64,000 bases of DNA from Methylomonas sp. 11b (GTDB taxonomy: Bacteria; Pseudomonadota; Gammaproteobacteria; Methylococcales; Methylomonadaceae), in NCBI RefSeq assembly GCF_000515215.1, contig NZ_KI911557.1:3901741-3965740 (forward strand), in the 5' to 3' direction. The position numbers and the translations under genes were made by a program. Within the stretch, counting starts at the first letter, position 1; each line of letters begins with the position of its first letter. Below the pieces are notes generated by a model that did not search any database, had not been told where the DNA came from, and saw only the letters and a list, made by a program, of their open reading frames with translations. Below are positions 1-9,502 of this stretch, in pieces.

Positions 1-665
1 ATTAAATCGGAGACTTCCAACTTGCCGAAATCCAGGGCCTTGGCCAGCACGTTGCATTCGTCGCTGGTCAGGTTCTCGCCGGCCCGGCTGGAGCGCAGAA
101 TCAGTTTCAATTCCTCGTTGGAATAATGACTGTCGAGGTTGTGACCATCGCTAAGTCCGGCGATGCGTAACACCAGGTTGGCGCTGCCGTTCAACAACCA
201 GATGGCCGGATACATCAACCAGTACAGCGCGTAAAGCGGTCCGGCGCTCCACAGGCCTATGCCTTCCGGATTGCGGATAGCCAGCGATTTAGGCGCTTGC
301 TCACCAACGACGATATGCAGAAAGGAGATCGTGCAAAACGCAAACGCAAACGAGACGTTATGGATGATTTCCGGGGAGGTGATTTCGGCCTTGGCAAATA
401 GCGGTATTAACAGATCAGCGAAAGCCGGTTCGCCGATCCAGCCCAGCCCCAGCGAGGCTAGGGTAATGCCGAGTTGGCAGGCTGATAGATAGGCATCGAG
501 TTTTTTGTGTACTTTGGCGAGAATCCGGCCGCGCCAGCCTTCGGTTTGTTCGATGGTCTTGATTCTGGTCTGCCTTAGTTTGACCAGACTGAACTCGACC
601 GCAACAAAGAAGCCGTTTAGAAATACCAGCAACAAGGCGCAGGCGACCAGAACAAGATTACTCAT
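1..665 (-). CDS. CNNM/CorC-HlyC family membrane protein, 3' part outside window
   Basis: The reverse strand is open from an ATG at 665 to the window edge and gives about 221 residues. The N-terminus is hydrophobic (MSNLVLVACALLLVFLNGFF) and is followed by the charged VEFSLVKLRQTRIK stretch typical of the DUF21/CNNM transmembrane domain. Other family-like pieces are SACQLGITLASLGLGWIGEP and VGEQAPKSLAIRNPE. The visible end (SNEELKLILRSSRAGENLT) leads into the CBS-pair region, which lies outside the window together with the expected CorC_HlyC domain. The family is associated with divalent cation transport or homeostasis at the inner membrane; the old name hemolysin is misleading. The family assignment is firm; the substrate is not known. 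Confidence 0.85.
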   Translation of the reverse strand, partial: MSNLVLVACALLLVFLNGFFVAVEFSLVKLRQTRIKTIEQTEGWRGRILAKVHKKLDAYLSACQLGITLASLGLGWIGEPAFADLLIPLFAKAEITSPEIIHNVSFAFAFCTISFLHIVVGEQAPKSLAIRNPEGIGLWSAGPLYALYWLMYPAIWLLNGSANLVLRIAGLSDGHNLDSHYSNEELKLILRSSRAGENLTSDECNVLAKALDFGKLEVSDL

Positions 666-751
666 AAATAAAGCGTTGATTACAGCGGAATGGCCATTAT
701 ACCGGGAATCCGCACCTTTGCTCGATGTGTGATGGCACCGCCGGGCGCGCG

Positions 752-1549
752 CTAATCCGGCGGGCCAGGCAGGCGTTCGACATTGGCGGCCATATGCATG
801 GGATAAAGCGCCGGTCCGAATTGAGTAAAAATCGCTACGTCCGCCGCGTCGTGGCCGTAAGCGACGATGACCCTACCGCCGCACGGTTCGGCTTGGGTCG
901 GGTCGAAGGTATACCATCGACCGCCCACATAAGCCTCGAACCAGGCGTGAAAATCCATCGGCTGCAAGCCGTATAGATAACCCACCACCATCCGTGCCGG
1001 AATGCATAAGGCCCGGCACAGAGCGATGCCCAAATGGGCAAGTTCGCGGCAGACGCCTTCGCCGGCCATATTGGTTTCGACTGCCGACAGCTGGAAATGC
1101 GGCGAGTCCGGATTGAAACGGATATTGTCGCGCAGCCAGCGGTGCAGCGTCGCGACTTGGTCGTAACCCGGTAAGGCATCGGCGACGATTTCCTGGGCTA
1201 GATCGATAAACCGGTCGGATTCGCAATAGCGGGTCGGGATCAGATAGGTCAGTACCGAATCCGGCAGACTTTGCACTTCCGTAAACGGTGCGCCGGGGCA
1301 GACGTCGATATGCTCGTTAGTATGAATATCGGCGCTGGTGCGCACGGCAAACTCGCCGGGTGGCGCGATCAGGCGTTGACAGAGATTGCCGTAGTAGTCG
1401 GTATATTCGAATACCGGCACCGTCGGATTCAATGTATACGACTCGCGGGCTACCCATTGATTGGCGCCGTTGCGCGGTCGCAGCATCAAAATGAACGGAG
1501 TCTCGATGCTGACATCGAAGGTTATTTCGCAACTAGTGCGCAGCCACAT
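752..1549 (-). CDS. Transglutaminase-like domain protein
   Basis: This is a predicted soluble protein of 265 residues with a papain-like transglutaminase core. The catalytic Cys is in [11 protein letters not shown], the His in [11 protein letters not shown] and the Asp in YTFDPTQ. An N-terminal beta-rich segment precedes the core, as in bacterial transglutaminase-like proteins. I chose the ATG at 1549 because AGGA lies nine bases upstream and the protein then begins [12 protein letters not shown] longer frame opens at 1720 but overlaps the end of the GH17 gene upstream. Most such bacterial proteins are thought to be proteases or peptide-modifying enzymes; the substrate here is unknown. It follows the GH17 gene in the same direction with about 100 bp between them. 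Confidence 0.8.
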   Translation of the reverse strand: MWLRTSCEITFDVSIETPFILMLRPRNGANQWVARESYTLNPTVPVFEYTDYYGNLCQRLIAPPGEFAVRTSADIHTNEHIDVCPGAPFTEVQSLPDSVLTYLIPTRYCESDRFIDLAQEIVADALPGYDQVATLHRWLRDNIRFNPDSPHFQLSAVETNMAGEGVCRELAHLGIALCRALCIPARMVVGYLYGLQPMDFHAWFEAYVGGRWYTFDPTQAEPCGGRVIVAYGHDAADVAIFTQFGPALYPMHMAANVERLPGPPD

Positions 1550-1650
1550 ATGGGGTGTCCTTGTGTTGATTACCGAAAAATTAGCCTTGGGGCACGCGCC
1601 GATAGGCGCGTTGCCGGAGCCAGCCGCTTGAGCAACATTGATCGTACGTG

Positions 1651-3351
1651 CTAAATCTTGGCTTTGCCTGAGCGGAGGGGCCAGAACGGGATCGACAGCA
1701 CCAGTATACACAGCAACCAAGCCATGAGTTGCTGATTGTAAAACGTGTAACCCAGGGCTATCGGTAAACCTTCGCTAAAGCCCGGATGCGCTTGGATAAA
1801 GTCGTAGGCAGCCATAAACTCGTGCGTCTCGCCTATCACCACGGCGACAGTGCCGAAACTTAAAAAATACGCCAATAAGCGGTCGCGGGGCGTTTGTGAA
1901 TCACCGCCGGACAGGCTGTCGAAGCGCAGCATCTGCCAGTGTAGCCGGTGCTGGGCGAGGTACAGGCAGACCATCAATCCGCAGATGCCAAAGGCCGGAA
2001 TCGCGAATTGTTCGACCGGGAAACTTAGATAACGGCCGTTGAATGCCAGGCTATAGGTTTTAAAAAGCGCCAGCACCACGAAGAACAGATAGGCGCTTCT
2101 CAAACGGTTTGCCAGGGCCGGCAGCGCGGCTTGGTTGGCTAAAAGCGCATAACCGCGTTGCAGCAACAAGCCGCTTAATAGGGTGTTGGCTACTATTAGC
2201 AAAATGGTGTAAGCCTGTTGCCAGATGCTATAGCTGGTAAACCACAGAAAGTCGGCCAGCGTCACCAGGCAAACGCTAAACACTTGGGCCAAGGCTAAAA
2301 ACACCAATAGGCGCGGCAGCGACAATTCGGATAATTTTTTGAAGTAGACTGCAACCAGTAACAGCCACAAGCCAGTTGCCCAGGCAAAATGCAGCAACCA
2401 GTCCGGGTTTTCGTAAACCGGGCCGGTCAATGGAAACACGGGCTCGCGGTCGATAGTCAGCAAGCCCCAATTAGCGCCGACTACGCCTTCGTTATGACTT
2501 TTCCAGGGCTGGTTAAAGGCTTCGACGATGTTGTAGTCCAAGCCGTGCCGGTTCACGACTTCGATCAGGCTGCGTATGAAGCGGGTTTCGTTAACCACGC
2601 TGGGAATGGCTCGGCCGCGTTGGCGGCCGGCGGCGGGCCAGCCGGACTCGCCGATCAGAATCGGTTTGTTCAGGCCCATGCTATGTGCTTTGTCTTCGAT
2701 CTGCTGGACGATTTTCTCGACATGGCCTGCGGCATCTTCAATAGCCACCGGCTCGTCTTCCCAGTAGGGCAGAATGTGTACGGTGATGAAATCCACTTCG
2801 TGCATCAGTTGCGGGTATTTCAGATAAATCGACCAGACATCGGCATACGATACCGGCTGTTTCACCGCCTGTTTGACCTGGCGGATATAGCCGATCAGCG
2901 TGTCTACATCCATGTCTTTGCGCAGCAGGACTTCGTTGCCGACCAGCACCCGTTTCACCACATCCGGATTGGCGTTCACCGCTTCGATCAGCGCGGCGAT
3001 TTCCTTTTTATTGCTGGCATGGCCGTCGCCCAGCCAGCCGCCTTGAATCATCTCCACGCCGTGTTTGCGCGCAAACTCCGGAGTTGGTTGCATGCCGCCG
3101 AGTATCGAGTAGGTGCGGATGGTATGGGTTTTATCCGCAATCAAGCCCAGGTCGGCGTCGATATGCTCCGGCAACGGAAATTTTTCTTCTATCGGACTAA
3201 AACCTTCCCGATAAGGCGCAAACGACAAGCTGCGCAATTTGCCCGAAGGCACATCGACACCGGCGTCCTGGGGGCGATTCAGGCTCCAGGCGATGGCACC
3301 GTGAACGATAACGATGAAAATTAGGCTGAACAGCAGATTGGTGGGGCGCAT
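1651..3351 (-). CDS. Membrane-anchored glycoside hydrolase family 17 protein
   Basis: The protein has 566 residues. An N-terminal membrane anchor (about 5-22) precedes a GH17-like barrel, and five or six transmembrane helices follow from about residue 320 to the end. The GH17 acid/base and nucleophile are visible as VLVGNE (Glu140) and ILIGESGWP (Glu235). GH17 enzymes act on beta-1,3-glucans. Bacterial relatives with a membrane domain are often annotated as beta-(1-6)-glucan synthase or glucan-modifying proteins and are linked to periplasmic or exported glucan. Activity on a particular glucan is inference. The start follows a purine-poor leader, and the next gene on this side is divergent (the fecI-like gene). 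Confidence 0.8.
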   Translation of the reverse strand: MRPTNLLFSLIFIVIVHGAIAWSLNRPQDAGVDVPSGKLRSLSFAPYREGFSPIEEKFPLPEHIDADLGLIADKTHTIRTYSILGGMQPTPEFARKHGVEMIQGGWLGDGHASNKKEIAALIEAVNANPDVVKRVLVGNEVLLRKDMDVDTLIGYIRQVKQAVKQPVSYADVWSIYLKYPQLMHEVDFITVHILPYWEDEPVAIEDAAGHVEKIVQQIEDKAHSMGLNKPILIGESGWPAAGRQRGRAIPSVVNETRFIRSLIEVVNRHGLDYNIVEAFNQPWKSHNEGVVGANWGLLTIDREPVFPLTGPVYENPDWLLHFAWATGLWLLLVAVYFKKLSELSLPRLLVFLALAQVFSVCLVTLADFLWFTSYSIWQQAYTILLIVANTLLSGLLLQRGYALLANQAALPALANRLRSAYLFFVVLALFKTYSLAFNGRYLSFPVEQFAIPAFGICGLMVCLYLAQHRLHWQMLRFDSLSGGDSQTPRDRLLAYFLSFGTVAVVIGETHEFMAAYDFIQAHPGFSEGLPIALGYTFYNQQLMAWLLCILVLSIPFWPLRSGKAKI

Positions 3352-3684
3352 GACAGGGGATGGTTAAGCTGAGTGAATAAATACGTGGGTTTGCGGGGAT
3401 TATACAGGCTTGGCGCGCGCTAAAAATCAAAGTCGGCGAGGCGGACGGCGATTCTGGATAAAACTATGTTATCTGCCGGCCATTTCGCGGGTTATTTGCC
3501 GCATTCCCGGATTGCAAGCAAGCAAGGTTCAAAGCCAGTCTGCATGTAGGGTGGGGCCTGCCGGCAGCATCCGTCGTTGGTTCAATTATTGCAAACGCTC
3601 TGACGCAAGGCCGCGCTGCGACATTGTGGTGGGGTATCAGCCAGCCGCTGTTTTTGAATAAAGCTTTGGATATTACCGATACGC
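3352..3684. other. Divergent intergenic region, GH17 gene / fecI-like gene
   Basis: About 330 bp separate two divergent genes, so promoters for both must lie here. I see no clear sigma54 or sigma70 consensus, no Fur box that I would defend, and no repeat. Short frames in this stretch look like chance frames. Confidence 0.4.
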
Positions 3685-4203
3685 ATGAGTGCACAGCCAT
3701 TGACCGATATTTCCGCGTTCTGGACCGAGTCCTTGGCCGATGAGCTATTGCGTTTTTTAACCGGGCGCTTGAAATGCCCGGACATTGCCGCCGAATTAAC
3801 CCATGACACCTATCTGGGCTTACGGCAAATCGCCGAGAAAACGCCGCCGGATAATGCTCGCGCCATGGCGTTTCGGATCGCGATCAATCTGACCATCGAT
3901 CATCAGCGTAAAACCATGGTCAGGGACCGTTACGGCGCTGACGAAGATTTTGATGCGCTAGCTGAATCCATTCCCGGCAACACCGCGCCACCGGAGCAGG
4001 TGTTGATCAGTCAACAACGTTTGGCCGCATTGCAACATGCGCTGGACGAGTTGCCGCACGTCTGTCGTGGCGTGTTTTTGCTGCATGGGGTCGATGGCCT
4101 GACCTATACGCAAATTGCCGAACGCTTGGGGATTTCCAAGTCCCAGGTCAACAAGTTGTTGGCTAAAGCCATGGCGCATTGCGCGCGGCAACTGGCTGAT
4201 TGA
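3685..4203 (+). CDS. ECF RNA polymerase sigma factor, FecI-like
   Basis: This 172-residue protein has the two-domain plan of ECF sigma factors. Region 2 is about residues 15-80 (LTHDTYLGLRQIAE, then AFRIAINLTIDHQRK). Region 4 is about 115-165, with a helix-turn-helix in LTYTQIAERLGISKSQVNKL. Length and order next to a FecR-like protein and a TonB receptor point to the FecI group, which directs transcription of an outer-membrane receptor gene when its substrate is sensed. The FecR-like gene starts 137 bp downstream on the same strand. Iron control is inferred from the family and neighbours. Confidence 0.88.
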   Translation: MSAQPLTDISAFWTESLADELLRFLTGRLKCPDIAAELTHDTYLGLRQIAEKTPPDNARAMAFRIAINLTIDHQRKTMVRDRYGADEDFDALAESIPGNTAPPEQVLISQQRLAALQHALDELPHVCRGVFLLHGVDGLTYTQIAERLGISKSQVNKLLAKAMAHCARQLAD

Positions 4204-4340
4204 ACAAAACGCCCGCATTATTTTTCCGCAACCCGCTTCACACCGATGCCGTTAACGCCTGCCGCTTGCCCTTCTTGGTATGATCGCTTTCGTGCCTCGC
4301 ACGTCTTTATCAATAATACCCTTGCTTAATTGGAGATCGC

Positions 4341-5366
4341 ATGCCTGCGCCGTCCGACAAATCCGCTTACACAAGTCTGCAAGACCAGGCCATCGCCTGG
4401 CTGGCTTGTCTGCGCGACGACAGTTTGAGCGATGCGGAACTCGAAGCGTTCGCCGATTGGCTGAGCCGCGACCCCTTGCATGCCGAAGCGTTTACCGAGG
4501 CGGAGAATTTGTTCAGAGATATGGTGCTGGCCGGCAACCAGTCCAGACAGGCCGAGGCCCAACAACCAGCGTCTCGGCAAATCGCCCCGGTGACATTCCG
4601 CGCCGCTAAAATCAAGTCAGCCAAACCCCAATCGCGCCGGCCCTGGTTTACTGCCGGGCTTGCCTTTGCTGCGATGTGGCTGCTGGCGATTGGTCTGATC
4701 ATGCCGCAACAAGCGCGCTTACTCAGCGATTATTTAAGCGACTACCGCACGCAAACCGGTGAAATTCGCGAGATTCAACTCAGCGACGGCAGCCGGTTAT
4801 TGATGAACACCAATAGCGCTGTTTCCGTGGCGTTCAGCAGTGAGGCGAGGCGTATTGTGTTGCATCACGGTCAGGTGCAGTTTACGGTGGCAAAGGATAG
4901 CCGGCGGCCTTTCGAAGTGGTGGCCGACGACTTGACGGTACGCGCTTTGGGTACCGTGTTTGAAGTGTATAAAACCGCAGAGGATCATACCGAGGTGACT
5001 GTCCAGGAGCATGCCGTAGCGGTCAGCGTCGCCGGTCGAGAGAAAGACGTTACCGTCGCACAAGGCCAAGGTTTGCGCTACAACCCCGAACTGCCGTTAC
5101 CGCATCCGCGGGCCGTGGGTGCGGAACAGTCCGCTTGGCAGCAACATCGGCTGGTGATCAATGATAGACCTTTAGCCGAATTGATAAGCGAGTTGGAGCG
5201 CTATCGCTTCGGGCGGATATTTCTCGCCGATGCCGCACTTAAAAATCTGCGGGTGACGGGAGTGTTTTCTCTGGATACGCCCGATGAGGCGCTGTCCTCG
5301 GTGCGCATAGCGCTGGGTTTGCAAGAAACCCGTATCGGTCCCTGGTGGGTGTTATTGCGTCGCTGA
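4341..5366 (+). CDS. FecR-like inner-membrane sigma regulator
   Basis: The product is 341 residues. The cytoplasmic N-terminus carries the DUF4880-like motif (QAIAWLACLRDDSLSDAE and FADWLSRDPLHAEAF, residues about 13-55). A single membrane span lies near 105-122 (AGLAFAAMWLLAIGLIMP). The periplasmic FecR domain follows (EIQLSDGSRLLMNTNSAV, RALGTVFEVYK). The C-terminal segment matches the part that in FecR contacts the receptor signalling domain. It lies between the sigma factor and the receptor and would pass the signal from receptor to sigma factor. The start ATG follows GGAG at a good distance. Confidence 0.88.
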   Translation: MPAPSDKSAYTSLQDQAIAWLACLRDDSLSDAELEAFADWLSRDPLHAEAFTEAENLFRDMVLAGNQSRQAEAQQPASRQIAPVTFRAAKIKSAKPQSRRPWFTAGLAFAAMWLLAIGLIMPQQARLLSDYLSDYRTQTGEIREIQLSDGSRLLMNTNSAVSVAFSSEARRIVLHHGQVQFTVAKDSRRPFEVVADDLTVRALGTVFEVYKTAEDHTEVTVQEHAVAVSVAGREKDVTVAQGQGLRYNPELPLPHPRAVGAEQSAWQQHRLVINDRPLAELISELERYRFGRIFLADAALKNLRVTGVFSLDTPDEALSSVRIALGLQETRIGPWWVLLRR

Positions 5367-5418
5367 GTTTTTGGCGCGGAAACCCTTCGTGCATATTTCG
5401 TCAACCCAGCCCTTGAAC

Positions 5419-5511
5419 ATCGTCGCTCCCGCACAGACGGGAACGACGATGCCGCTCTAATTTGGAGTCGAAAGCTCGAGCGCATAAGCTCAAACCGTCC
5501 GCTTCGACTCC
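5419..5511. repeat. Two hairpins between the fecR-like gene and the receptor gene
   Basis: The first inverted repeat has arms at 5419-5431 and 5438-5450 (ATCGTCG and CGACGAT as outer pairs, CCCG/CGGG inside, one mismatch). The second has arms at 5464-5475 and 5501-5511 (GGAGTCGAA paired with TTCGACTCC). Neither is followed by a clear T run on the plus strand, so simple terminators are unlikely. They may be dispersed repeat units or may set the ratio between regulator and receptor message. Confidence 0.55.
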
Positions 5512-5537
5512 CTAATTTCGAAAATAGTTAAATTTTT

Positions 5538-8135
5538 GTGATCGATTTTTGTGCTGAAACGACTTCTATGTTGAGAAACATTTTTTTTTGGACAGGACGG
5601 ATCTTGAAAGCACGGATTAACGATTTTCGCTACCAGCTTGCAGTCGGCGTATGGCATCGGCCAGCCGTATATCTTTGCTATGCGCTGAACGGCAACCGTG
5701 TCGGCGTCGATACCTGGGTGTTGATTGGGCTGGTGGCGGCCGGCGGACAATTGAGCAGCAGCCAGGCGGTTGCCGCGGAAGTTATCCGCCACTTCAACAT
5801 CAGCGGCCAGTCCTTAAATAACGCGTTGATTCAATTTGCCGCGCAAGCAGAGTTGGAATTGATTTTTTCAGCGGACATGTTGCGTGAGCTCGCAAGTCCC
5901 GAGCTGCGCGGTGATATGTCGGCGGAGCAGGCATTAACACACTTGTTGCATGACAGCGGCTTTACCTACCGTTTTATCGATGCCGATACGGTGACTTTGG
6001 AACGCAGCCTGACGGCAACGGAGTCATCTAACCTGCCGCCCGTTACCCTGGATGCCATGACTGTCGTGGGCTTGAAAACAAGGGAGGCCGGTGCGGAAAT
6101 CCTCACCGAGCCGATGCTTGACGAGGCGCGGACCTATGCCGTCAGGCATATTGCCAGCGCTACCGGAACGGACACGCCAATCAAGCAAATCCCGCAGTCG
6201 GTGCATGCGCTTAAACGCCCTTTGTTAGACGACCAGCAAACGATCAACGTCAGCGAATCCTTAGTCAATGTCAGCGGCATAGTGGCGCGCAATGAGCTCT
6301 ACAGTCCGGTTATCGAGGGTACATTGATTCGCGGTTTTCGTTCCGAACAACTGATGGACGGCTTTACCCAGTACTACAACCCCGGCGACCGGGAAAGCAC
6401 TATTAATATCGAGAGAATCGAGGTGCTGAAGGGGTCTAACGCCTTGCTCTACAGCGGCGGCTCGGGCTCCCCGGTGGGCGGGGTGGTGAATCTGCTTTCC
6501 AAATTGCCGCAGGCCAAAGCCTTCGGCGAAGCGGGTTTTAGAATCGGCAGTCACAGCTTTTATCAGCCGTTTTTCGATGTCAATCAACCGCTAAACGCCA
6601 ATATTTTGTTGCGCATGACGGGTGAATATACCAACGCCAGACACAACATCGACATGATCGAAACTCAGCGTTTCAACATCAATCCGGCTCTGACGCTGAC
6701 CGATAACGATAAAACCCGTTTGACGTTCCAAGCCAAAGTGTCGCGCTGGCAGCAACCGGAGTATCAGGGCTTACCCGCCACCGGCAGCATTGCCGGCGAT
6801 TTTGCTACCCGGCCCGACCTGTTCTTGGGGCCGGCCAATCTGCCCGATAGCCATTCGAATGCCGATGCGGTGTGGGCCTCGTTGGAAAGGAGCATCAATC
6901 GGAGCTGGCGCTTAAACCTGAAGGCGCGCTATGCGCACTCGGAATTCGACGAGAAAATTCAGACCCTGTTCGGCAGCGATGGCCTCGTCGCGGACCGGCC
7001 CTTGCTACCGGCATCGAGTTGGGCATTGGTCAATGCCGAATTGTTTCAACAACAGCAAGAGCGCAGCGTGCTGGGCAATTTGCAGGGTAATTTCAAGCTG
7101 GGTCCCAGCGAAAACAATCTGTTGCTGGGCGCGGATTACAGTCGCTTGCGCGATGCAGGCTTTATCGAGGGCGATTTTGGCCCCTTGGGTTTGGGTGTCG
7201 GTACGGTCGATCTGCGGGCGCCGATATTTGATACCCCTTATGCTGTGCCGGGGCCGGGCCTGGAAAATCAGTTCATCGAAAACATCACTTACGGCGCTTA
7301 CCTCCAGTGGCAAAGCACGCTGTACCGGCGTTTGCATTGGCTGTCCGGTGTCAGGCTGGGCAAGGTTGGCATCGATTTTAATAATGCGCAAACCGGGGTA
7401 CACGCTAAAACCGATACGCTGAAATGGCTGCCGCGACTCGGTGGCGTGATTGATCTGAACGACGAGGTTTCCTGGTTTGTTTCCTACAGCGAAGGCATGC
7501 GCGGTCAACCCTTTGTGAATTTTGTCGATACGCCGGCACCGGAATTATCCAACCATCTGGAAACCGGCCTGAAATTCAATTTTGCGAACCAATTCAGCGG
7601 CCAATTGGCGCTGTATCAAATCGAGCGCAGCCAGGTCGCGGTTACCGACAGCAGCGATTTTCAGCGGCGTTCGGTCGCCGCCGGCCAGCAACGCTCGCGT
7701 GGTGTTGAAATGGATTTGCTCTGGCAACCGGTCGAGGGCTTCAGCGTGCTGGCGAACTATGCGCATACCGACGCCCGGTTCATGGACGACGAAGCCGGGG
7801 TGGCTGCCGGCACTCGCTTAGCCCAAGTCCCGGAGGATGCCGGGCGGCTCTGGGCGCATTACCGTTTTCAGCAGGATGCGCTGCAAGGCTTTAGCTTGGG
7901 TTTCGGCGTTTATGCCCGTGCCGGGGCGTATTTGTCCGACGACAACCGCTTCAAAACCGCCGGCTACCAAAGCTTCGACGCGGCGTTAGCTTACGAAACC
8001 GGGCGTTTCAAATGGGCGGCCACCGTCAAGAATCTCAGCGATGAGGATTATTTTCAGCCCTACGGCTATTTCGAGGGCCGGGTGGCGCCGGGACCCGGCC
8101 GAGCCGGATTTGTCAGTGTTTCGATCAAGTACTGA
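5538..8135 (+). CDS. TonB-dependent receptor with N-terminal signalling (STN) domain, FecA/siderophore type
   Basis: The frame is 865 residues long. A long, poorly defined N-terminus ends in a signal-peptide-like stretch (WVLIGLVAAGG up to SQAVA-AEV). An STN signalling domain follows (HFNISGQSLNNALIQFAAQA), then the plug (NVSGIVARNELY, IERIEVLKGSNALLYSGGSG) and a 22-strand-type barrel ending in a terminal aromatic (FVSVSIKY). The start is uncertain. ATG 5568 and TTG 5604 are in frame and leave a shorter leader; TTG 5604 has a GGACGG sequence upstream. The protein would import a ferric siderophore or similar chelate with TonB energy and signal to the FecR/FecI pair just upstream. The ligand cannot be read from sequence. 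Confidence 0.9.
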   Translation: MIDFCAETTSMLRNIFFWTGRILKARINDFRYQLAVGVWHRPAVYLCYALNGNRVGVDTWVLIGLVAAGGQLSSSQAVAAEVIRHFNISGQSLNNALIQFAAQAELELIFSADMLRELASPELRGDMSAEQALTHLLHDSGFTYRFIDADTVTLERSLTATESSNLPPVTLDAMTVVGLKTREAGAEILTEPMLDEARTYAVRHIASATGTDTPIKQIPQSVHALKRPLLDDQQTINVSESLVNVSGIVARNELYSPVIEGTLIRGFRSEQLMDGFTQYYNPGDRESTINIERIEVLKGSNALLYSGGSGSPVGGVVNLLSKLPQAKAFGEAGFRIGSHSFYQPFFDVNQPLNANILLRMTGEYTNARHNIDMIETQRFNINPALTLTDNDKTRLTFQAKVSRWQQPEYQGLPATGSIAGDFATRPDLFLGPANLPDSHSNADAVWASLERSINRSWRLNLKARYAHSEFDEKIQTLFGSDGLVADRPLLPASSWALVNAELFQQQQERSVLGNLQGNFKLGPSENNLLLGADYSRLRDAGFIEGDFGPLGLGVGTVDLRAPIFDTPYAVPGPGLENQFIENITYGAYLQWQSTLYRRLHWLSGVRLGKVGIDFNNAQTGVHAKTDTLKWLPRLGGVIDLNDEVSWFVSYSEGMRGQPFVNFVDTPAPELSNHLETGLKFNFANQFSGQLALYQIERSQVAVTDSSDFQRRSVAAGQQRSRGVEMDLLWQPVEGFSVLANYAHTDARFMDDEAGVAAGTRLAQVPEDAGRLWAHYRFQQDALQGFSLGFGVYARAGAYLSDDNRFKTAGYQSFDAALAYETGRFKWAATVKNLSDEDYFQPYGYFEGRVAPGPGRAGFVSVSIKY

Positions 8136-8159
8136 CCTGATAGCAAGATGCTTCAGCTA

Positions 8160-8320
8160 AACCAAAAAAGTCCGTCATGCTCGCCGGGATACCCACAGGG
8201 CACAAGAGCGGGCATCCAGTGCCATGGATGGCGAGCTTCGAGCTATCCATGCAGTCTGGATTTCGGCAATCCCTGCCGAAATGACGACTTACGCGACGTG
8301 CCTTTGAATTAGCTGAAGCA
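8160..8320. repeat. Dispersed palindrome-rich repeat downstream of the receptor gene
   Basis: The stretch begins CCGTCATGCTCGCCGGGA and later carries TTTCGGCA-ATCC-TGCCGAAA and ATGACG. This is the pattern of short dispersed repeats of the 'GTCATTCCCGC ... GGAATGACG' type. Similar pieces occur at 10390-10470 and 13166-13194. No coding frame is convincing here. Confidence 0.45.
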
Positions 8321-8407
8321 GCTTACTAATCAGGAGTACTGATGTCGTCGTTATCTATTTGCCACAGGAGTTTTTCAGGAGCACCTCACTCAGGGACTTA
8401 GAGTGAT

Positions 8408-8500
8408 GTCGTAAGGACCGCGACAAACATGCCACATCCGCCGCGAGACGGAGCCGGAAAGCCACGGGTCTTGGAGATTAAGACAGCCGGGTTACCTGCA
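8408..8500 (+). promoter_or_regulatory. Candidate c-di-GMP-I (GEMM) riboswitch
   Basis: The core reads GCGACAAAC, then a stem closed by a GCGA tetraloop (TCCGCC-GCGA-GACGGA), then GGAAAGCCACGGGTCT ... AGACAGCCGGGTTACC. This order of tetraloop stem, AAAGCCACGGGTCT and AGCCGGGTTACC follows the GEMM-I consensus. The tetraloop would dock to a receptor in the second stem. GTAA near 8411 can pair with TTAC in the 3' end to close the base stem. It sits 70-160 bp before the start of the first secreted protein gene at 8572, as expected for leader control. Downstream AGTTAA and TTAACT can pair and may form the expression platform. The 5' half departs more from consensus, so I keep this as a strong candidate. 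Confidence 0.62.
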
Positions 8501-8571
8501 AGTTAACTGCCCTAAATTCGGGTTGGCGATTTGCAGATTAACTTTAACCGTAATTTATTAAGGAATAAAAA

Positions 8572-9348
8572 ATGACAATCTTGCACTACAACCGCAATCA
8601 ACTGGCAAGCGCCGGCCTGTTAGCCTTCAGCGCATTGACCGCCGTTTTAGCGCCTGCAACAGCGAGCGCTGCACAAGTTAGCGGCGATGCCACCATCACC
8701 ATCAACAATGCCGCTTTTGCGGCGGCATCTGTCAATGTCGGCAGCGGGTATCCGAATGGCTGGATTGTCACGAAACATTGGGGCGCCAGCGATAATTTAC
8801 TCGGCATTACCGGCGCAACCAACGGCGGAACGGCGCTATCGGCAACCGCTAGCACAGCGATGTCGTTTGCGGTTAACAGCAACACCACGACCAACAGCTA
8901 TCCGGCTGCCGGCCCCTATGGCCGTACCGAACAAGCCACAACGATGGACGCCGGCAACACCTCGATCGGTCAAATCGGTCTGAGCGGCGCCTGGTTGTTG
9001 ACCAGCCAAGGCGGCAGCGGCATTTTGACGCCCTACGACTTTAGCCTGGTAAAAACCGGGAGCACCTGGAATATAAAAACCTTCGATACCGGTTTCGGCT
9101 ACCAAAATTTCTTGAAGCTGACCAACGTCGCCGAGTCGCTGAACAGCAATGGCGAATTACTACTGAGCGGCGATTTGCAATGGACCGGTTTGTGGGCCGG
9201 TTTGGTTGGCGCCAATACCAATGCCGTGGTCGGTACTTTTAGTCTGGCGCCGTCCGCTGTGCCGGTGCCTGCGGCCGTGTGGATGTTCGGCAGCGGTCTG
9301 CTGGGCTTGCTGGGTGCAAGTCGCAGAAAAGCCTTGGTCGCGGCTTAA
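8572..9348 (+). CDS. Secreted protein with VPLPA/PEP-CTERM-like sorting tail
   Basis: The protein has 258 residues. A signal peptide (about 1-33, ending TASAA-QVSG) leads a low-complexity Thr/Asn/Gly-rich beta-type body. The C-terminus has the sorting pattern VPVPAAVWMFGSGLLGLLG followed by SRRKA. Such tails are recognised by exosortases, which cleave and release or anchor the protein during export, often with exopolysaccharide production. The gene follows the riboswitch candidate and has AAGGA about ten bases before its ATG. The body shows no domain I recognise. It shares a general plan (NNAAF / NLDRN near the N-terminus, GW-V near the middle) with the next two genes, which suggests a local family. 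Confidence 0.8.
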   Translation: MTILHYNRNQLASAGLLAFSALTAVLAPATASAAQVSGDATITINNAAFAAASVNVGSGYPNGWIVTKHWGASDNLLGITGATNGGTALSATASTAMSFAVNSNTTTNSYPAAGPYGRTEQATTMDAGNTSIGQIGLSGAWLLTSQGGSGILTPYDFSLVKTGSTWNIKTFDTGFGYQNFLKLTNVAESLNSNGELLLSGDLQWTGLWAGLVGANTNAVVGTFSLAPSAVPVPAAVWMFGSGLLGLLGASRRKALVAA

Positions 9349-9502
9349 CTCGCAAAGTGGGCTTGGGGCGGTCGCCAAGATTCGCTCCGGGCCTTAGCTT
9401 ATTGAAATAAATCCTTCTTCTTGCCCGCATGCCGTGCACTGCGGCTGTTTGCGTATTCAGGCAGGGAGAGGGCTTATTCTGACCATCGGCTGTAGGGCTT
9501 TT

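Noticed and set aside
2389..3324. 311-residue frame on the plus strand opposite the GH17 gene
   Set aside because: It lies fully antisense to a gene with clear GH17 motifs, is rich in residues typical of antisense frames of G+C-rich genes, and has no recognisable domain.
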